The position numbers and the translations under genes were made by a program. The notes below the pieces were generated by a model. It was not told the DNA's origin, made no database searches, and was given only the letters and a program-made list of their open reading frames with translations. DNA of 64,000 bases from Blautia coccoides. Lineage in GTDB: Bacteria > Bacillota > Clostridia > Lachnospirales > Lachnospiraceae. Location of the stretch: the NCBI RefSeq assembly GCF_034355335.1, contig NZ_CP136422.1, forward strand, positions 2,359,001 to 2,423,000. Reading direction: 5' to 3'. Position 1 is the first letter of the stretch; each line of letters opens with the position of its first letter. Below, piece after piece: positions 26,338 through 34,708 of the stretch.

Positions 26338-26446
26338 TAATATATATGCGCAGATACTTGAAAACATAAGAAAATATAAGCAAATATGCAGCCATTCAGA
26401 TGACGGAATAACTGCGAAAATATCAGAAAAGGTGAGGGTGACAACT

Positions 26447-27754
26447 ATGAAAAAAACAGAGAGAAAAGACAGGAACTTCAAATTCGAGACTTTACAGCTT
26501 CATGTGGGCCAGGAGGCTCCGGATCCGGCGACAGGCGCAAGGGCAGTGCCTATCTATGCCTCTTCCTCCTATGTATTTGATGACTGCGCACATGCGGCTG
26601 CACGTTTTGACCTGTCAAATGCAGGAAATATTTACGGCAGGCTGACGAATCCTACTCAGGATATTTTTGAACAGAGGATTGCAGCGCTGGAGGGAGGTGT
26701 GGCGGCACTGGCTGTGGCATCGGGAGCAGCGGCCATATCCTACACATTCCAGAACCTGGCTAAACAGGGAGACCATATTGTCTCCGCAAAAAATATTTAT
26801 GGAGGTTCCTATAATCTGCTGGAGCACACACTGCCCGATTATGGAATTGAAACCACATTTGTGGACATCTTCAACAAAGAAGAAGTGGAGAGTGCCATAC
26901 AGGAGAATACAAAAGCTGTTTTTATCGAAACTCTCGGAAATCCCCGTTCAGAGGTAGTGGATATTGAGGCCATTGCACAGATTGCCCATGCCCATAACAT
27001 TCCTCTTGTAGTTGACAATACATTTGCAACACCTTTTCTGGTGCGGCCAATCGAATTTGGTGCTGATATTGTGGTACATTCCGCCACAAAATTCATCGGA
27101 GGCCATGGCACAGCATTGGGCGGCGTGATCGTGGACAGCGGTAAATTCGACTGGGAGGCATCCGGCAAGTTTTTTTCCCTCACAGAGCCAAACCCCAGCT
27201 ATCACGGCGTCAGTTTCACAAAAGCAGTTGGTCCGGCAGCGTTTGTGACGAAGATCAGAGCCATTTTACTGCGTGATACAGGAGCAACCCTGTCACCCTT
27301 CCATGCATTTTTGTTTCTGCAGGGATTGGAAACTCTTTCCCTGCGGGTAGAACGCCATGTACAGAATGCGCTGAAAGTGGTAGAATATTTACAGAAGCAT
27401 CCGCTGGTGGAGGAGGTTCATCACCCATCTGTCAGCACAGATCCCGAACAGCAGAGACTGTATAAAAAGTATTTCCCAAATGGGGGCGGTTCCATATTCA
27501 CATTTGAGGTAAAGGGTGATGCCCAAAAGACGAAGGATTTTATCGACAATTTGGAATTATTCTCCCTGCTTGCAAATGTGGCTGATGTGAAGTCGCTGGT
27601 CATCCATCCGGCTTCCACCACACATGCCCAGCTCACCGAAGCAGAACTTGCAGAGCAGGGGATCAGGCCCAACACGGTCCGCCTGTCCATAGGCACTGAA
27701 AATATAGGTGATATCCTTCAGGATCTGGAGGAGGCATTTGGTGCGGTATCCTGA
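26447..27754 (+). CDS. metY: O-acetylhomoserine aminocarboxypropyltransferase
   Basis: About 435 residues, a Cys/Met-metabolism PLP enzyme. It makes homocysteine from O-acetylhomoserine and sulfide. The signature FETLQLHVGQEAPDPATGARAVPIY-type start, NIYGRLTNPTQ, the lysine motif VVHSATKFIGGHG and a C-terminal RLSIGTENIGDI are typical of MetY rather than cystathionine gamma-synthase. ATG 26447 is preferred (AGGGTG 6 bases upstream) over GTG 26432. It lies between cysK and the Rrf2 gene. Confidence 0.92.
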   Translation: MKKTERKDRNFKFETLQLHVGQEAPDPATGARAVPIYASSSYVFDDCAHAAARFDLSNAGNIYGRLTNPTQDIFEQRIAALEGGVAALAVASGAAAISYTFQNLAKQGDHIVSAKNIYGGSYNLLEHTLPDYGIETTFVDIFNKEEVESAIQENTKAVFIETLGNPRSEVVDIEAIAQIAHAHNIPLVVDNTFATPFLVRPIEFGADIVVHSATKFIGGHGTALGGVIVDSGKFDWEASGKFFSLTEPNPSYHGVSFTKAVGPAAFVTKIRAILLRDTGATLSPFHAFLFLQGLETLSLRVERHVQNALKVVEYLQKHPLVEEVHHPSVSTDPEQQRLYKKYFPNGGGSIFTFEVKGDAQKTKDFIDNLELFSLLANVADVKSLVIHPASTTHAQLTEAELAEQGIRPNTVRLSIGTENIGDILQDLEEAFGAVS

Positions 27755-27820
27755 CGGACACGGGGACAATATAAGGGACAGTATCTGCCTTCGGAAAGTA
27801 AGGAATATCTGGAGGTAACC

Positions 27821-28255
27821 ATGAAAATATCAACAAAAGGGCGCTATGCTCTGCGCATGATGCTGGACATAGCCATACATGATGAGGGCGGCCCGGTGAG
27901 AGTAAAAGAAATTGCGTCAAGGCAGGAAATCTCCACAAAATATCTGGAGCAGATCGTCTCCATTCTGGCCCGCGCCGGATATGTGAAAAGTATCCGCGGT
28001 CCTCAGGGCGGCTACCGCCTGTCCAGGAAGCCGGAGGAGTATACGGTGGGGTCTATCCTTCGCCTGACAGAAGGCAGCCTGGCACCTGTGGAATGTCTGG
28101 AAGGGGAGACGAACCAGTGTCCGCGTGCAGAAGCCTGCCCTACCCTTGTTCTCTGGCAGGAACTGGACAATGCCATTAAGAGCGTGGTGGATAAATACAC
28201 ACTGGCCGATCTGGTGGAATGGCAGAAACAGTGTTCCCTGAATTACATTATATAG
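27821..28255 (+). CDS. Rrf2-family regulator (CymR/IscR-like)
   Basis: 144 residues. Winged helix at the N-terminus (MKISTKGRYALRMMLDIAIH, EISTKYLEQIVSILARAGYVKSIRGPQGGY). Three cysteines in the pattern C-x7-C-x5-C around residue 90 (VECLEGETNQCPRAEACPT) could hold an Fe-S cluster or sense sulfur state. Position after cysK and metY suggests control of cysteine and methionine synthesis as CymR does in Bacillus, possibly with CysK as partner; this is inference. Terminator follows. Confidence 0.88.
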   Translation: MKISTKGRYALRMMLDIAIHDEGGPVRVKEIASRQEISTKYLEQIVSILARAGYVKSIRGPQGGYRLSRKPEEYTVGSILRLTEGSLAPVECLEGETNQCPRAEACPTLVLWQELDNAIKSVVDKYTLADLVEWQKQCSLNYII

Positions 28256-28276
28256 TCATATTCAGATGTGGTTAAA

Positions 28277-28332
28277 AGCCGCGGAAGCCGTCTGATCTCC
28301 CGGGAGATTTGACAGGCTTTGCGGCTGTTTTT
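28277..28332 (+). terminator. Terminator of the cysK-metY-rrf2 operon
   Basis: Nested stem AGCCGC...GCGGCT with inner GCC...GGC and ATCTCCCGGGAGAT pairings, then GTTTTTC. Confidence 0.8.
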
Positions 28333-28415
28333 CATTGTTTTTCCGGTTGGCAAGAAAAGTCGAGAAGCAGGAGCGGAAAATCCGGTATGATCATAGATGA
28401 CAGGAGGTGACAGAA

Positions 28416-29294
28416 ATGACAGAGCAGATTCTGGCTGTCCAGAGAATGCAGGATTACATTGAACAGCATTTGAATGAAAACATCACGCTGGCAAAGCTTT
28501 CGGAGGTATCCCTGTACTCCCCGTGGTATTCCTACCGGCTGTTTAAGGAGTATACCAATCTTACTCCGGCAGATTACATCCGCCGTCTGCGGCTGTCCAG
28601 GTCCGCGCTTCGCCTGCGGGATGAGAAATGCAGGATAATCGATGCGGCACTGGACATGGGATTTGGCAGTGTGGACGGTTATCAGCGGGCTTTTTTCCGG
28701 GAATTCGGCTGTAATCCCAAGGAGTACGCAGTCAGACCGGGGCCTCTGCTTCTGTTTATCCCCTATGGTGTAAAATATAGAAGTCTGCGAAAGGAGCCGG
28801 AAGAAATGGAAACTGTAAAAAGTGTATTTGTACAGATGACTGACAGACCATCCAGAAAAGTGATATTGAAAAGAGGTATTGAAGCGGAGGATTATTTCCA
28901 GTATTGCCAGGAAGTGGGCTGTGATGTATGGGGAATCCTCTCCAGCATAAAATCCATCAGTGGTGAGCCGGTATGTCTTTGGCTTCCGGAATCATACCGC
29001 ACCCCGGGCACATCAAAATATGTGCAGGGTGTGGAGGTGGCCAAAGACTTTAAAGAGCCGCTGCCGGAGGGATTTGAGTGTATTGATCTTCCCGCGGCAA
29101 AATATCTGATGTTTCAGGGAGAGCCTTTCCGGGAGGAGGATTACTGCCAGGCTATTATAGAAGTGCAGCAGGCTATCGAAAAATACGATCCGGCCATACT
29201 TGGCTGCTGCTGGGATACGGAAAATCCGCGCATACAGCTTGAACCGGTAGGAAACAGAGGGTATGCGGAACTGCTGCCGGTAAGAAAAATTTGA
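28416..29294 (+). CDS. AraC-family regulator with GyrI-like effector domain
   Basis: About 292 residues. Residues 5-105 form the AraC double helix-turn-helix (QDYIEQHLNENITLAKLSEVS, then IIDAALDMGFGSVDGYQRAFFREFGCNPKEY); residues 135-290 resemble the GyrI/SOUL-like small-molecule-binding domain of Rob/BmrR type. Such regulators often control multidrug or metabolite export. ATG 28416 lies 8 bases from GGAGG; GTG 28407 overlaps that site. No obvious target adjoins it: the next genes are convergent WYL proteins. Confidence 0.87.
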   Translation: MTEQILAVQRMQDYIEQHLNENITLAKLSEVSLYSPWYSYRLFKEYTNLTPADYIRRLRLSRSALRLRDEKCRIIDAALDMGFGSVDGYQRAFFREFGCNPKEYAVRPGPLLLFIPYGVKYRSLRKEPEEMETVKSVFVQMTDRPSRKVILKRGIEAEDYFQYCQEVGCDVWGILSSIKSISGEPVCLWLPESYRTPGTSKYVQGVEVAKDFKEPLPEGFECIDLPAAKYLMFQGEPFREEDYCQAIIEVQQAIEKYDPAILGCCWDTENPRIQLEPVGNRGYAELLPVRKI

Positions 29295-29296
29295 CG

Positions 29297-30286
29297 TCAC
29301 CTGACAAGCATCTCATGCTGGCGCTTTACTCTTCGCCGTATCTGGGAGAGAAAAGAAGCCGGGCCAAGCACCCGGATCACAGGTCCGAAGGATAAAACAT
29401 CTATGAGAAGTTCTGTTTCATCTGCCAGGTCATAATAAATGCTGCAGTAATAGACGTCGCGTTTGTCATCATATTCTGTGTGCTTTTCATAATTGGCAAA
29501 ATGAAGCATACAACGTTCCAGAGAATTCCGTTCTTTGCTGATTTCCAAAAGAACGGGTTCTCTGGATTTTTGTATGGGAGAAAACCGCAGATGCAGGGCG
29601 GTATCAGGAACCTTTACGGAGGTGAGTCTGCAGTCATCTATTTTATTCAGATTCAATGTAGTATTGAGGGAATAACACCCGCCTTTCTTTTTCAGACAGC
29701 AGAGGCGGAATTTGTCATCTTTTTCCGAGTATTGAAGCTGGTAGGGAGCGGCCTCGTACCGGACGGAAACCCCGTGCTTTCCCCGATAGGATATCTGCAG
29801 AACAAGCCCATTTTCCAGCGCCTCAAGGATCGTGCGGAAATGTTTTCGGTATGCAGGGGAATTGTAGTCGTCCCCGTCCAGACAGCGGTCAAAATAGTGA
29901 AAATCCTCCTGTCTGAAAAGAGGTTCTGTATCCTTCAGGGAATGGGCTGCCTCCTCCAGCTCTTCTTTTGAGAGAAAACATTGTATCCGCCGGTCAGCCA
30001 AAAGCGCTTTCAGCCAGGAGCGCTGCAGATCTGTAAGGGGAACCTTGCAGGGAATTACTTTTGAGAAAAAGTGTTTACCGTCTTCTGTGCGCAGCAGGTC
30101 CCAATCCCTGTCAAGAAGCTTCGGAACAATGGTGAGAGCGCTCTCACCATATCCATATGCGGAAGCAATGGCCTCCATATCCTTTCTGGTGACAGGATGA
30201 ACGGACGCCTCCTCTAAGATTTTCTTTACGACTCTGTAATAACAACTGTAAATCTTATCGAATGTATCAAAATGAGTTTCTTTCAT
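29297..30286 (-). CDS. WYL-domain protein
   Basis: 329 residues. The WYL ligand-binding domain starts near residue 150 (ALENGLVLQISYRG, then YEAAPYQLQYSEKDDKFRLCCL). A WCX-like C-terminal extension follows. The N-terminus (about 1-90) may be a winged helix but is not a clear match. WYL proteins are usually DNA-binding regulators that respond to nucleic-acid or nucleotide ligands. It is 30 bp downstream of a second WYL gene in the same direction, forming a pair. Confidence 0.75.
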   Translation of the reverse strand: MKETHFDTFDKIYSCYYRVVKKILEEASVHPVTRKDMEAIASAYGYGESALTIVPKLLDRDWDLLRTEDGKHFFSKVIPCKVPLTDLQRSWLKALLADRRIQCFLSKEELEEAAHSLKDTEPLFRQEDFHYFDRCLDGDDYNSPAYRKHFRTILEALENGLVLQISYRGKHGVSVRYEAAPYQLQYSEKDDKFRLCCLKKKGGCYSLNTTLNLNKIDDCRLTSVKVPDTALHLRFSPIQKSREPVLLEISKERNSLERCMLHFANYEKHTEYDDKRDVYYCSIYYDLADETELLIDVLSFGPVIRVLGPASFLSQIRRRVKRQHEMLVR

Positions 30287-30316
30287 TTTAAATGATTCTC
30301 CTATAAACGTTTTTTG

Positions 30317-31579
30317 TCAATACTCGTCCGGATCATCTCCGGTGCAGTACATCTGATACATGCGTTCCCAGTCCGTTGTGACTTTTTGGACGGAGGCGGG
30401 GATGTTCCCCCGGATATGGAGAACTCTGCCTGTAAATGTCTTGATCCATGACAGCATTTCATTTGTATCATAAAAATATCCGCTGTACAGATATCTGTTT
30501 TTAGCAATCCTTTGGATACTGCCGCCGCGCCTTTCTCTGGACAGGCGGTCCAGCACATAGCCCTCTTTTTCTTCGTTGATGTATAATTCCATATGGATCT
30601 CCTCCATACGGCGGCGGCCTCCAAAAGAGACACCGAAACAGTGGGGCAGATGCTTCTCAAGCTTTTCCTGCAATTTTTCATACCCGGAAAAAGGCTCCAG
30701 AAGCTTGATCTCTGACAGGCTGTCAAGGCGCACATTTTGAAAGCGCTGTCTTGATGTGAGATACAGGCACAGATAGCGGCGCCCAGTGCGTGTGCTGACA
30801 AAGATTTTCAGGGGGACACCCTGTAAAGTGACGGTGAGTCCGCTTCGGTGGCTGTTGTTTTTAAAGGAAACAGCTTTTTTTTGATGTATGGCAGATAGAA
30901 TGTCCATGAGAACCTGGTCTTCCAGTGTATGTACAAGAAACTGGTGTTTATACTGGAAGAACCGGTTTTGTTTTTCTTCCCTGTCAAGCAGTGTGCTTCC
31001 CACAATGCCAAAGGGAGACGCGCCCTGATAGAAGGAAACGGCCTGCATCAGATGATTCCAGAGCTTTACGTGGGAAGCGTCTTCCATGGGCAGCGGCGGT
31101 CTGAAAAAATAGCGAAGCTCTCTACCTTTTTTTACGGAAGTGAAAATTCCCAGTCTTTCGTATTCTCTCAGCTTCAGCCGGACAGTCTGGCTGTCAAAGG
31201 CTGTCTGATAGATAAGGGATATTTGTTCTGCCGCTTCACTGCTTGTAAGTCCCCTTAGGTTGTCTTTTAGCAGGTCAGGCAGGAAAAAGTGAAGCATGAT
31301 ATCCTTGTCTGTAAAGCTTTTGGATTTCCAGGCTGCGTAAAGGGGATTTTCCGGTATGGTTTTGCTGTCCATATTGATGTATACCTTTTTGCCCTTGGAT
31401 GTATATTCCGCACTGGTGTAACCGGTCAGAAAACTTTCTATGCGCCTTCTCTCATTGTCATAGGTGCGGGCACTTTTTCCTTTATAATCTCCCCGGACTT
31501 TAAAGCCGTATACGAAAAACTGGCGCATATAGTCCCGGATCCTTTCAAAATTCTTGATCAGCTCCTGAAATTCTGACAT
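30317..31579 (-). CDS. WYL-domain protein, upstream member of the pair
   Basis: 420 residues. An N-terminal part with a putative winged helix (GLTSSEAAEQISLIYQTAFDSQTVRLKLREYERLGIFTS, about 110-150) precedes a WYL-like region (AIHQKKAVSFKNNSHRSGLTVTLQGVPLKIFVSTRTGRRYLCLYL, about 235-280). The strong site GGAGGTGAACC precedes the start. Together with the downstream WYL gene it may form a hetero-oligomeric regulator. It is divergent from the structured RNA at 31.9 kb. Confidence 0.75.
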   Translation of the reverse strand: MSEFQELIKNFERIRDYMRQFFVYGFKVRGDYKGKSARTYDNERRRIESFLTGYTSAEYTSKGKKVYINMDSKTIPENPLYAAWKSKSFTDKDIMLHFFLPDLLKDNLRGLTSSEAAEQISLIYQTAFDSQTVRLKLREYERLGIFTSVKKGRELRYFFRPPLPMEDASHVKLWNHLMQAVSFYQGASPFGIVGSTLLDREEKQNRFFQYKHQFLVHTLEDQVLMDILSAIHQKKAVSFKNNSHRSGLTVTLQGVPLKIFVSTRTGRRYLCLYLTSRQRFQNVRLDSLSEIKLLEPFSGYEKLQEKLEKHLPHCFGVSFGGRRRMEEIHMELYINEEKEGYVLDRLSRERRGGSIQRIAKNRYLYSGYFYDTNEMLSWIKTFTGRVLHIRGNIPASVQKVTTDWERMYQMYCTGDDPDEY

Positions 31580-31632
31580 GGTTCACCTCCTGGGTGTATT
31601 TTTGTGATAGTTCGATATTCTTACCGTTTATT

Positions 31633-31766
31633 GTAACTGTTCAGTACCCTCACAGTTACGTGCAAAAATTCAGGCAGAATCGCCTTTGGCGATGGGATTT
31701 TTGCAGGGCTGCTGAATGTTTTCTTACGGTCAGCGCAGTAAATGCGCAGACCTACTGAATAGTTAC
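31633..31766. repeat. Imperfect inverted-repeat element, second copy
   Basis: Arms GTAACTGTTCAGTA (31633-31646) and TACTGAATAGTTAC (31753-31766), 13 of 14 pairs, enclosing smaller hairpins (GAATCGCCTTTGGCGATGG, GCGCAGTAAATGCGC). Shares the GTAAC-N-RTTCAG core with 25159, 35428 and 44636. Confidence 0.65.
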
Positions 31767-31894
31767 TATTTATTTTACTATTTACAGCCTGTAAAATCAA
31801 CTTCGCAACTTTTTTTAAATGATTCTTCCGTAAATTTCCAGTACGATAACAGTGTATCACAGATACATAAACTTCCAGTTTTCCATAAGCACAA

Positions 31895-32225
31895 GGTTTT
31901 CCGGACAGGAGCCTTGGCGGTGCCGCCGCAGCAGCGGAGAGGTATGCCGGAAAGGAATGAGACATGATTTGTCGCGGGTTCGATTCCCGCCATGGTAAAA
32001 CATGTAGCTAAGCTGGTATAGCAATCAAACGAAAATTCATGACAAGAGAAAAGAAATTGTCCCGGCTTTGGCCGTTTGCGGCAGTCCAAACGCAGCCTGA
32101 GCCTTCCCGGATACCGTTTTTCGGAACGTACAGCCAGACGCAGGATTCTTGTGCGGCCTGCCGGTACGGGAAAAAAGACTGAAGGGAGGGACCGCTTCCT
32201 TAGGATAAAGCGGGGCTTTTTCTTT
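31895..32225 (+). ncRNA. Structured RNA with circularly permuted tRNA-like domain (raiA-like?)
   Basis: No coding frame is convincing. Stems visible: TTTCCGG/CCGGAAA (31898-31904 with 31947-31953); a perfect T-arm GCGGG-TTCGATT-CCCGC (31974-31990); CATG/CATG (31991-31994 with 32001-32004) closed by loop GTAAAA; a perfect D-arm GCTA-AGCTGGTA-TAGC (32007-32022) preceded by TA; then GATT/AATC and CATG/CATG outer pairs (31963-31969 with 32023-32041). This is a tRNA elbow with the acceptor side closed and the order T-arm then D-arm. Downstream TTCCCG/CGGGAA (32104-32109, 32166-32171) encloses CCGTTTTTCGG, and a terminator CCGCTT/AAGCGG plus T-tract ends it. I recall the raiA RNA class as having a tRNA-like fold; assignment tentative. 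Confidence 0.6.
32192..32225 (+). terminator. Terminator of the structured RNA
   Basis: CCGCTT (32192-32197) pairs with AAGCGG (32208-32213), with possible inner CCT/AGG pairs, followed by GGCTTTTTCTTTT. Sets the RNA strand as plus. Confidence 0.75.
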
Positions 32226-32302
32226 TCAGAGACAGAAAAAACAGGTGGTTATTAGGACGCAGAACAGTTAGAAAAATGAAAAAATGAAAAGAGGTAGAAG
32301 AG

Positions 32303-33397
32303 ATGAAATATATTATTAGAGAACAAGAATGTGGATATCTGATGAAAAACGGAAGGTTTATAAAACTCCTCACAGCGGGTAAATACCAGTATCCCAGGTT
32401 TCTTGGGTATGAGGTGCTCACGGTGCCTATGACAGGAGAGGTGGACAACTGTGGGATTCCCTGTGAGATCCTGATGCAGCAGGAAGCATTTTCCGGCCGT
32501 GTGGTGAAGGTTCAGCTTCCGGACACCAGTATAGCCCTTCATTTTGTGAACCAGGCGTTTCAGGATGTGGTTGTCAAACCGGAAACTTACTACTGGAATG
32601 TATTTCAGGAGAATACCTTCCGGATCATTGATATTACAGATCCATATATGCAGGAAACCCTGCCCAGAATGTACATAGACTTATTACCGGTAAAATATTA
32701 TAAGAAGATAGTGATCAAAGAGGGGGAGGCAGGTCTGCTTTACTTTGACAACCGGTTTGAAAAAAGGCTGGATCAGGGCACACATTTTTTCTGGAACTAT
32801 GGAAAAGAGGTAACCTGCAGGATATATAATTTGAAGATCCAGCAGTTGGAAATAGGCGGACAGGAGATTCTCACTGCGGATAAGGTATCTGTGCGTCTGA
32901 ATGTGACAGTCAATTACCGGATAACAGAGCCGGAGCGTCTGGCAGGGATCACGGATGAGGTGGGAAAGCTTCTGTACACCTTTGCCCAGCTTACCATAAG
33001 AGATTACATCGGACGGTTCCGGCTTGATGAACTGCTGGCCCAGAAAGATGAGATTGGGGAATATATCTTCAGAAAGCTTCAGGAGGAGCAAAATAGGTAC
33101 TGCATGGAAATTTTAAGTGCAGGTATCAAGGATATTATTCTTCCGGGGGAGATAAGGGATATTATGAATTCTGTTCTGGCTGCAGAGAAGAAGGCGCAGG
33201 CCAATGTCATCATGAGAAGGGAGGAGGTTGCTTCCACAAGAAGTCTGCTGAACACAGCACGGCTGATGGAGGAAAACCAGACTCTGTATAAGTTAAAGGA
33301 AATGGAGTATCTGGAAAAAATATGTGACAAAGTGGGAACCATCACTCTTGGCGGCGGCCGGGGTGTGCTGGAGCAGCTTGCGGAGCTGGTCCACTGA
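32303..33397 (+). CDS. Slipin-like SPFH/Band 7 protein
   Basis: 364 residues. The SPFH region lies at about 130-300 (VIKEGEAGLLYFDNRFEKRLDQGTHFF, TADKVSVRLNVTVNYRITEPE, RDYIGRFRLDELL), followed by a helical tail (AAEKKAQANVIMRREEVASTRSLLNTARLMEENQTLYKLKEMEYLEKI) that should form coiled coils and rings. No membrane helix is visible at the N-terminus, unlike typical stomatins, so it may be a soluble or peripheral scaffold. An N-terminal duplicate of the beta domain (1-110) is suggested by EQECGYLMKNGRFIKLLTAGKYQYP. AGAGGT precedes the start. Confidence 0.8.
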   Translation: MKYIIREQECGYLMKNGRFIKLLTAGKYQYPRFLGYEVLTVPMTGEVDNCGIPCEILMQQEAFSGRVVKVQLPDTSIALHFVNQAFQDVVVKPETYYWNVFQENTFRIIDITDPYMQETLPRMYIDLLPVKYYKKIVIKEGEAGLLYFDNRFEKRLDQGTHFFWNYGKEVTCRIYNLKIQQLEIGGQEILTADKVSVRLNVTVNYRITEPERLAGITDEVGKLLYTFAQLTIRDYIGRFRLDELLAQKDEIGEYIFRKLQEEQNRYCMEILSAGIKDIILPGEIRDIMNSVLAAEKKAQANVIMRREEVASTRSLLNTARLMEENQTLYKLKEMEYLEKICDKVGTITLGGGRGVLEQLAELVH

Positions 33398-33601
33398 GAC
33401 CCGGCTTGCCTGCGGGAGGCAGAGGAGAGGCAGGAGGTGCAGGAGAGCGAAATTCCGGTGATTTTTAAAGATAATAATAGATGAAATTAAAATAATGAAT
33501 ATAAATATTAAAATAATTAATATAATAATTAAAAATGTGAATATTTATATTGACATATATAGAGGAGAGGTATATGATATAAAACATAAGGAGGAAAACA
33601 A
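33398..33601. promoter_or_regulatory. AT-rich leader with DUF2089 promoter
   Basis: Low-complexity ATTAAAATAAT repeats at about 33470-33548, then TTGACA (33550-33555), 17-bp spacer, TATGAT (33573-33578). Confidence 0.75.
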
Positions 33602-33958
33602 ATGTATAAAGTGATCAGTCAGTGTCCCGTCTGCGGAGGTCAGCTTAAAGTGATCAAATTAAAATGTGACAAGTGCGATACGGTCATCGAAAATGATTTT
33701 CATCTGAACAAATTTGATTACCTGTCCGAACAGGAGCTTTTTTTCATTGAAACATTCATAAGCTGCCGGGGCAATATTAAAGAAGTGGAAAAAGAACTGA
33801 AAATTTCTTATCCCACCGTCCGTTCCCGCCTGGACGAGGTGATTGAGAAATTGGGCTGTAAACCGGCTCCGGTTTCTGGCAATAAGAAAAAGGAAATACT
33901 GGATGCCCTGGAGAGGGGAGAAATTACCCCGGAGGAAGCTTTGGAACAAATGAAATAA
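33602..33958 (+). CDS. DUF2089 family zinc-ribbon/HTH protein
   Basis: 118 residues. Zinc ribbon CPVCGGQL...LKCDKCDTVIE (about 8-30) and a helix-turn-helix (CRGNIKEVEKELKISYPTVRSRLDEVIEKLG, about 55-88), then a short tail ending in EEALEQMK. DUF2089 proteins act as predicted transcription regulators; here it is probably the first gene of a three-gene unit and may control it. AAGGAGG precedes the start. Confidence 0.85.
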   Translation: MYKVISQCPVCGGQLKVIKLKCDKCDTVIENDFHLNKFDYLSEQELFFIETFISCRGNIKEVEKELKISYPTVRSRLDEVIEKLGCKPAPVSGNKKKEILDALERGEITPEEALEQMK

Positions 33959-33983
33959 AATATCAGAATAAAAGGAGAATATC

Positions 33984-34388
33984 ATGGAAGAACAGTTGAG
34001 AATATTAAAAATGCTGGAGGAAGGCAAAATTACGGCAGAGCAGGCTTCAGAACTTCTCGCAGCCCTGGCTCCGCTGAAGGAAGCAGAAGTCCCATCCTAT
34101 GAAGTGGCAAATTCAGAGCCGGTCAATATGGATTATGACAAAAGAATGGTGCGTATCATAGTTGACAGCAGCGAAGGAGACAAGGTGAATGTGCAGCTTC
34201 CGGTGACAGCCATCCGCCAGATCCTGAAGGTCACAGGCAAACTCCCAATTGTCAGTGAGAATATGCAGGGCGTGGATCTCACCGAAATACTGGATACCGT
34301 GATAGACTGTCTGGACGCAGAGGCAATGGGCGATATCGTGAATGTAGAGTCTAAGAATGGTGATATTGTCAAGATTTACATAGGATGA
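33984..34388 (+). CDS. SHOCT-like domain protein (YvlB-related)
   Basis: 134 residues. The N-terminal 30 residues (RILKMLEEGKITAEQASELLAAL) are the SHOCT-like helical motif common after DUF2089 genes; the rest is a compact acidic domain. The gene lies 25 bp after the DUF2089 gene and 16 bp before a small hypothetical gene. Such modules have been linked to envelope-stress regulation in Firmicutes; here this is only an analogy. Confidence 0.7.
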   Translation: MEEQLRILKMLEEGKITAEQASELLAALAPLKEAEVPSYEVANSEPVNMDYDKRMVRIIVDSSEGDKVNVQLPVTAIRQILKVTGKLPIVSENMQGVDLTEILDTVIDCLDAEAMGDIVNVESKNGDIVKIYIG

Positions 34389-34404
34389 TCAGGGGAGAGA
34401 GAAG

Positions 34405-34668
34405 ATGAGGATTGTTATTCGCTCCAAGGATGTACGCCTTTTTATTCCCATACCTCTGAGGCTTGCGGGAGTGGCCATAGCCTGCATTCCGGAGCGTGCT
34501 GTCCGGGAAATGCAAAACGCTCTGCCGGCGCCTTACGGAAAAGACATAGATAAAAAGTTCCTGCGTCAGGCATACCGGGAATGCTATCATGTACTGCGGC
34601 AGTTCAAAGGCCTGGAGATCATAAATGTCACAGCCCATGACGGAACCTATGTTTCTGTCAGGCTGTAG
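34405..34668 (+). CDS. Small hypothetical protein in the DUF2089 operon
   Basis: 87 residues. Motifs MRIVIRSKDVRLFIPIPLRLAG and IPERAVREMQNALP; no signal peptide, one mildly hydrophobic stretch. GGGGAGAGAG precedes it. Usually found with the SHOCT-like protein in Lachnospiraceae as far as I recall. Function unknown. Confidence 0.7.
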   Translation: MRIVIRSKDVRLFIPIPLRLAGVAIACIPERAVREMQNALPAPYGKDIDKKFLRQAYRECYHVLRQFKGLEIINVTAHDGTYVSVRL

Positions 34669-34671
34669 AAA

Positions 34672-34695
34672 AAGGGACATCCTGCGATGTCCCTT
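34672..34695. terminator. Bidirectional terminator
   Basis: AAGGGACAT (34672-34680) with ATGTCCCTT (34687-34695). On the minus strand it is followed by TTTTTC, so it mainly serves the converging kinase-like gene. Confidence 0.7.
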
Positions 34696-34708
34696 AAACG
34701 TTCTTCAC

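Noticed and set aside
31963-32041. A tRNA gene suggested by perfect T- and D-arms
   Set aside because: The arms are in the wrong order (T before D) with no anticodon arm in a normal place; it is a permuted fold within a larger RNA, not a standard tRNA.
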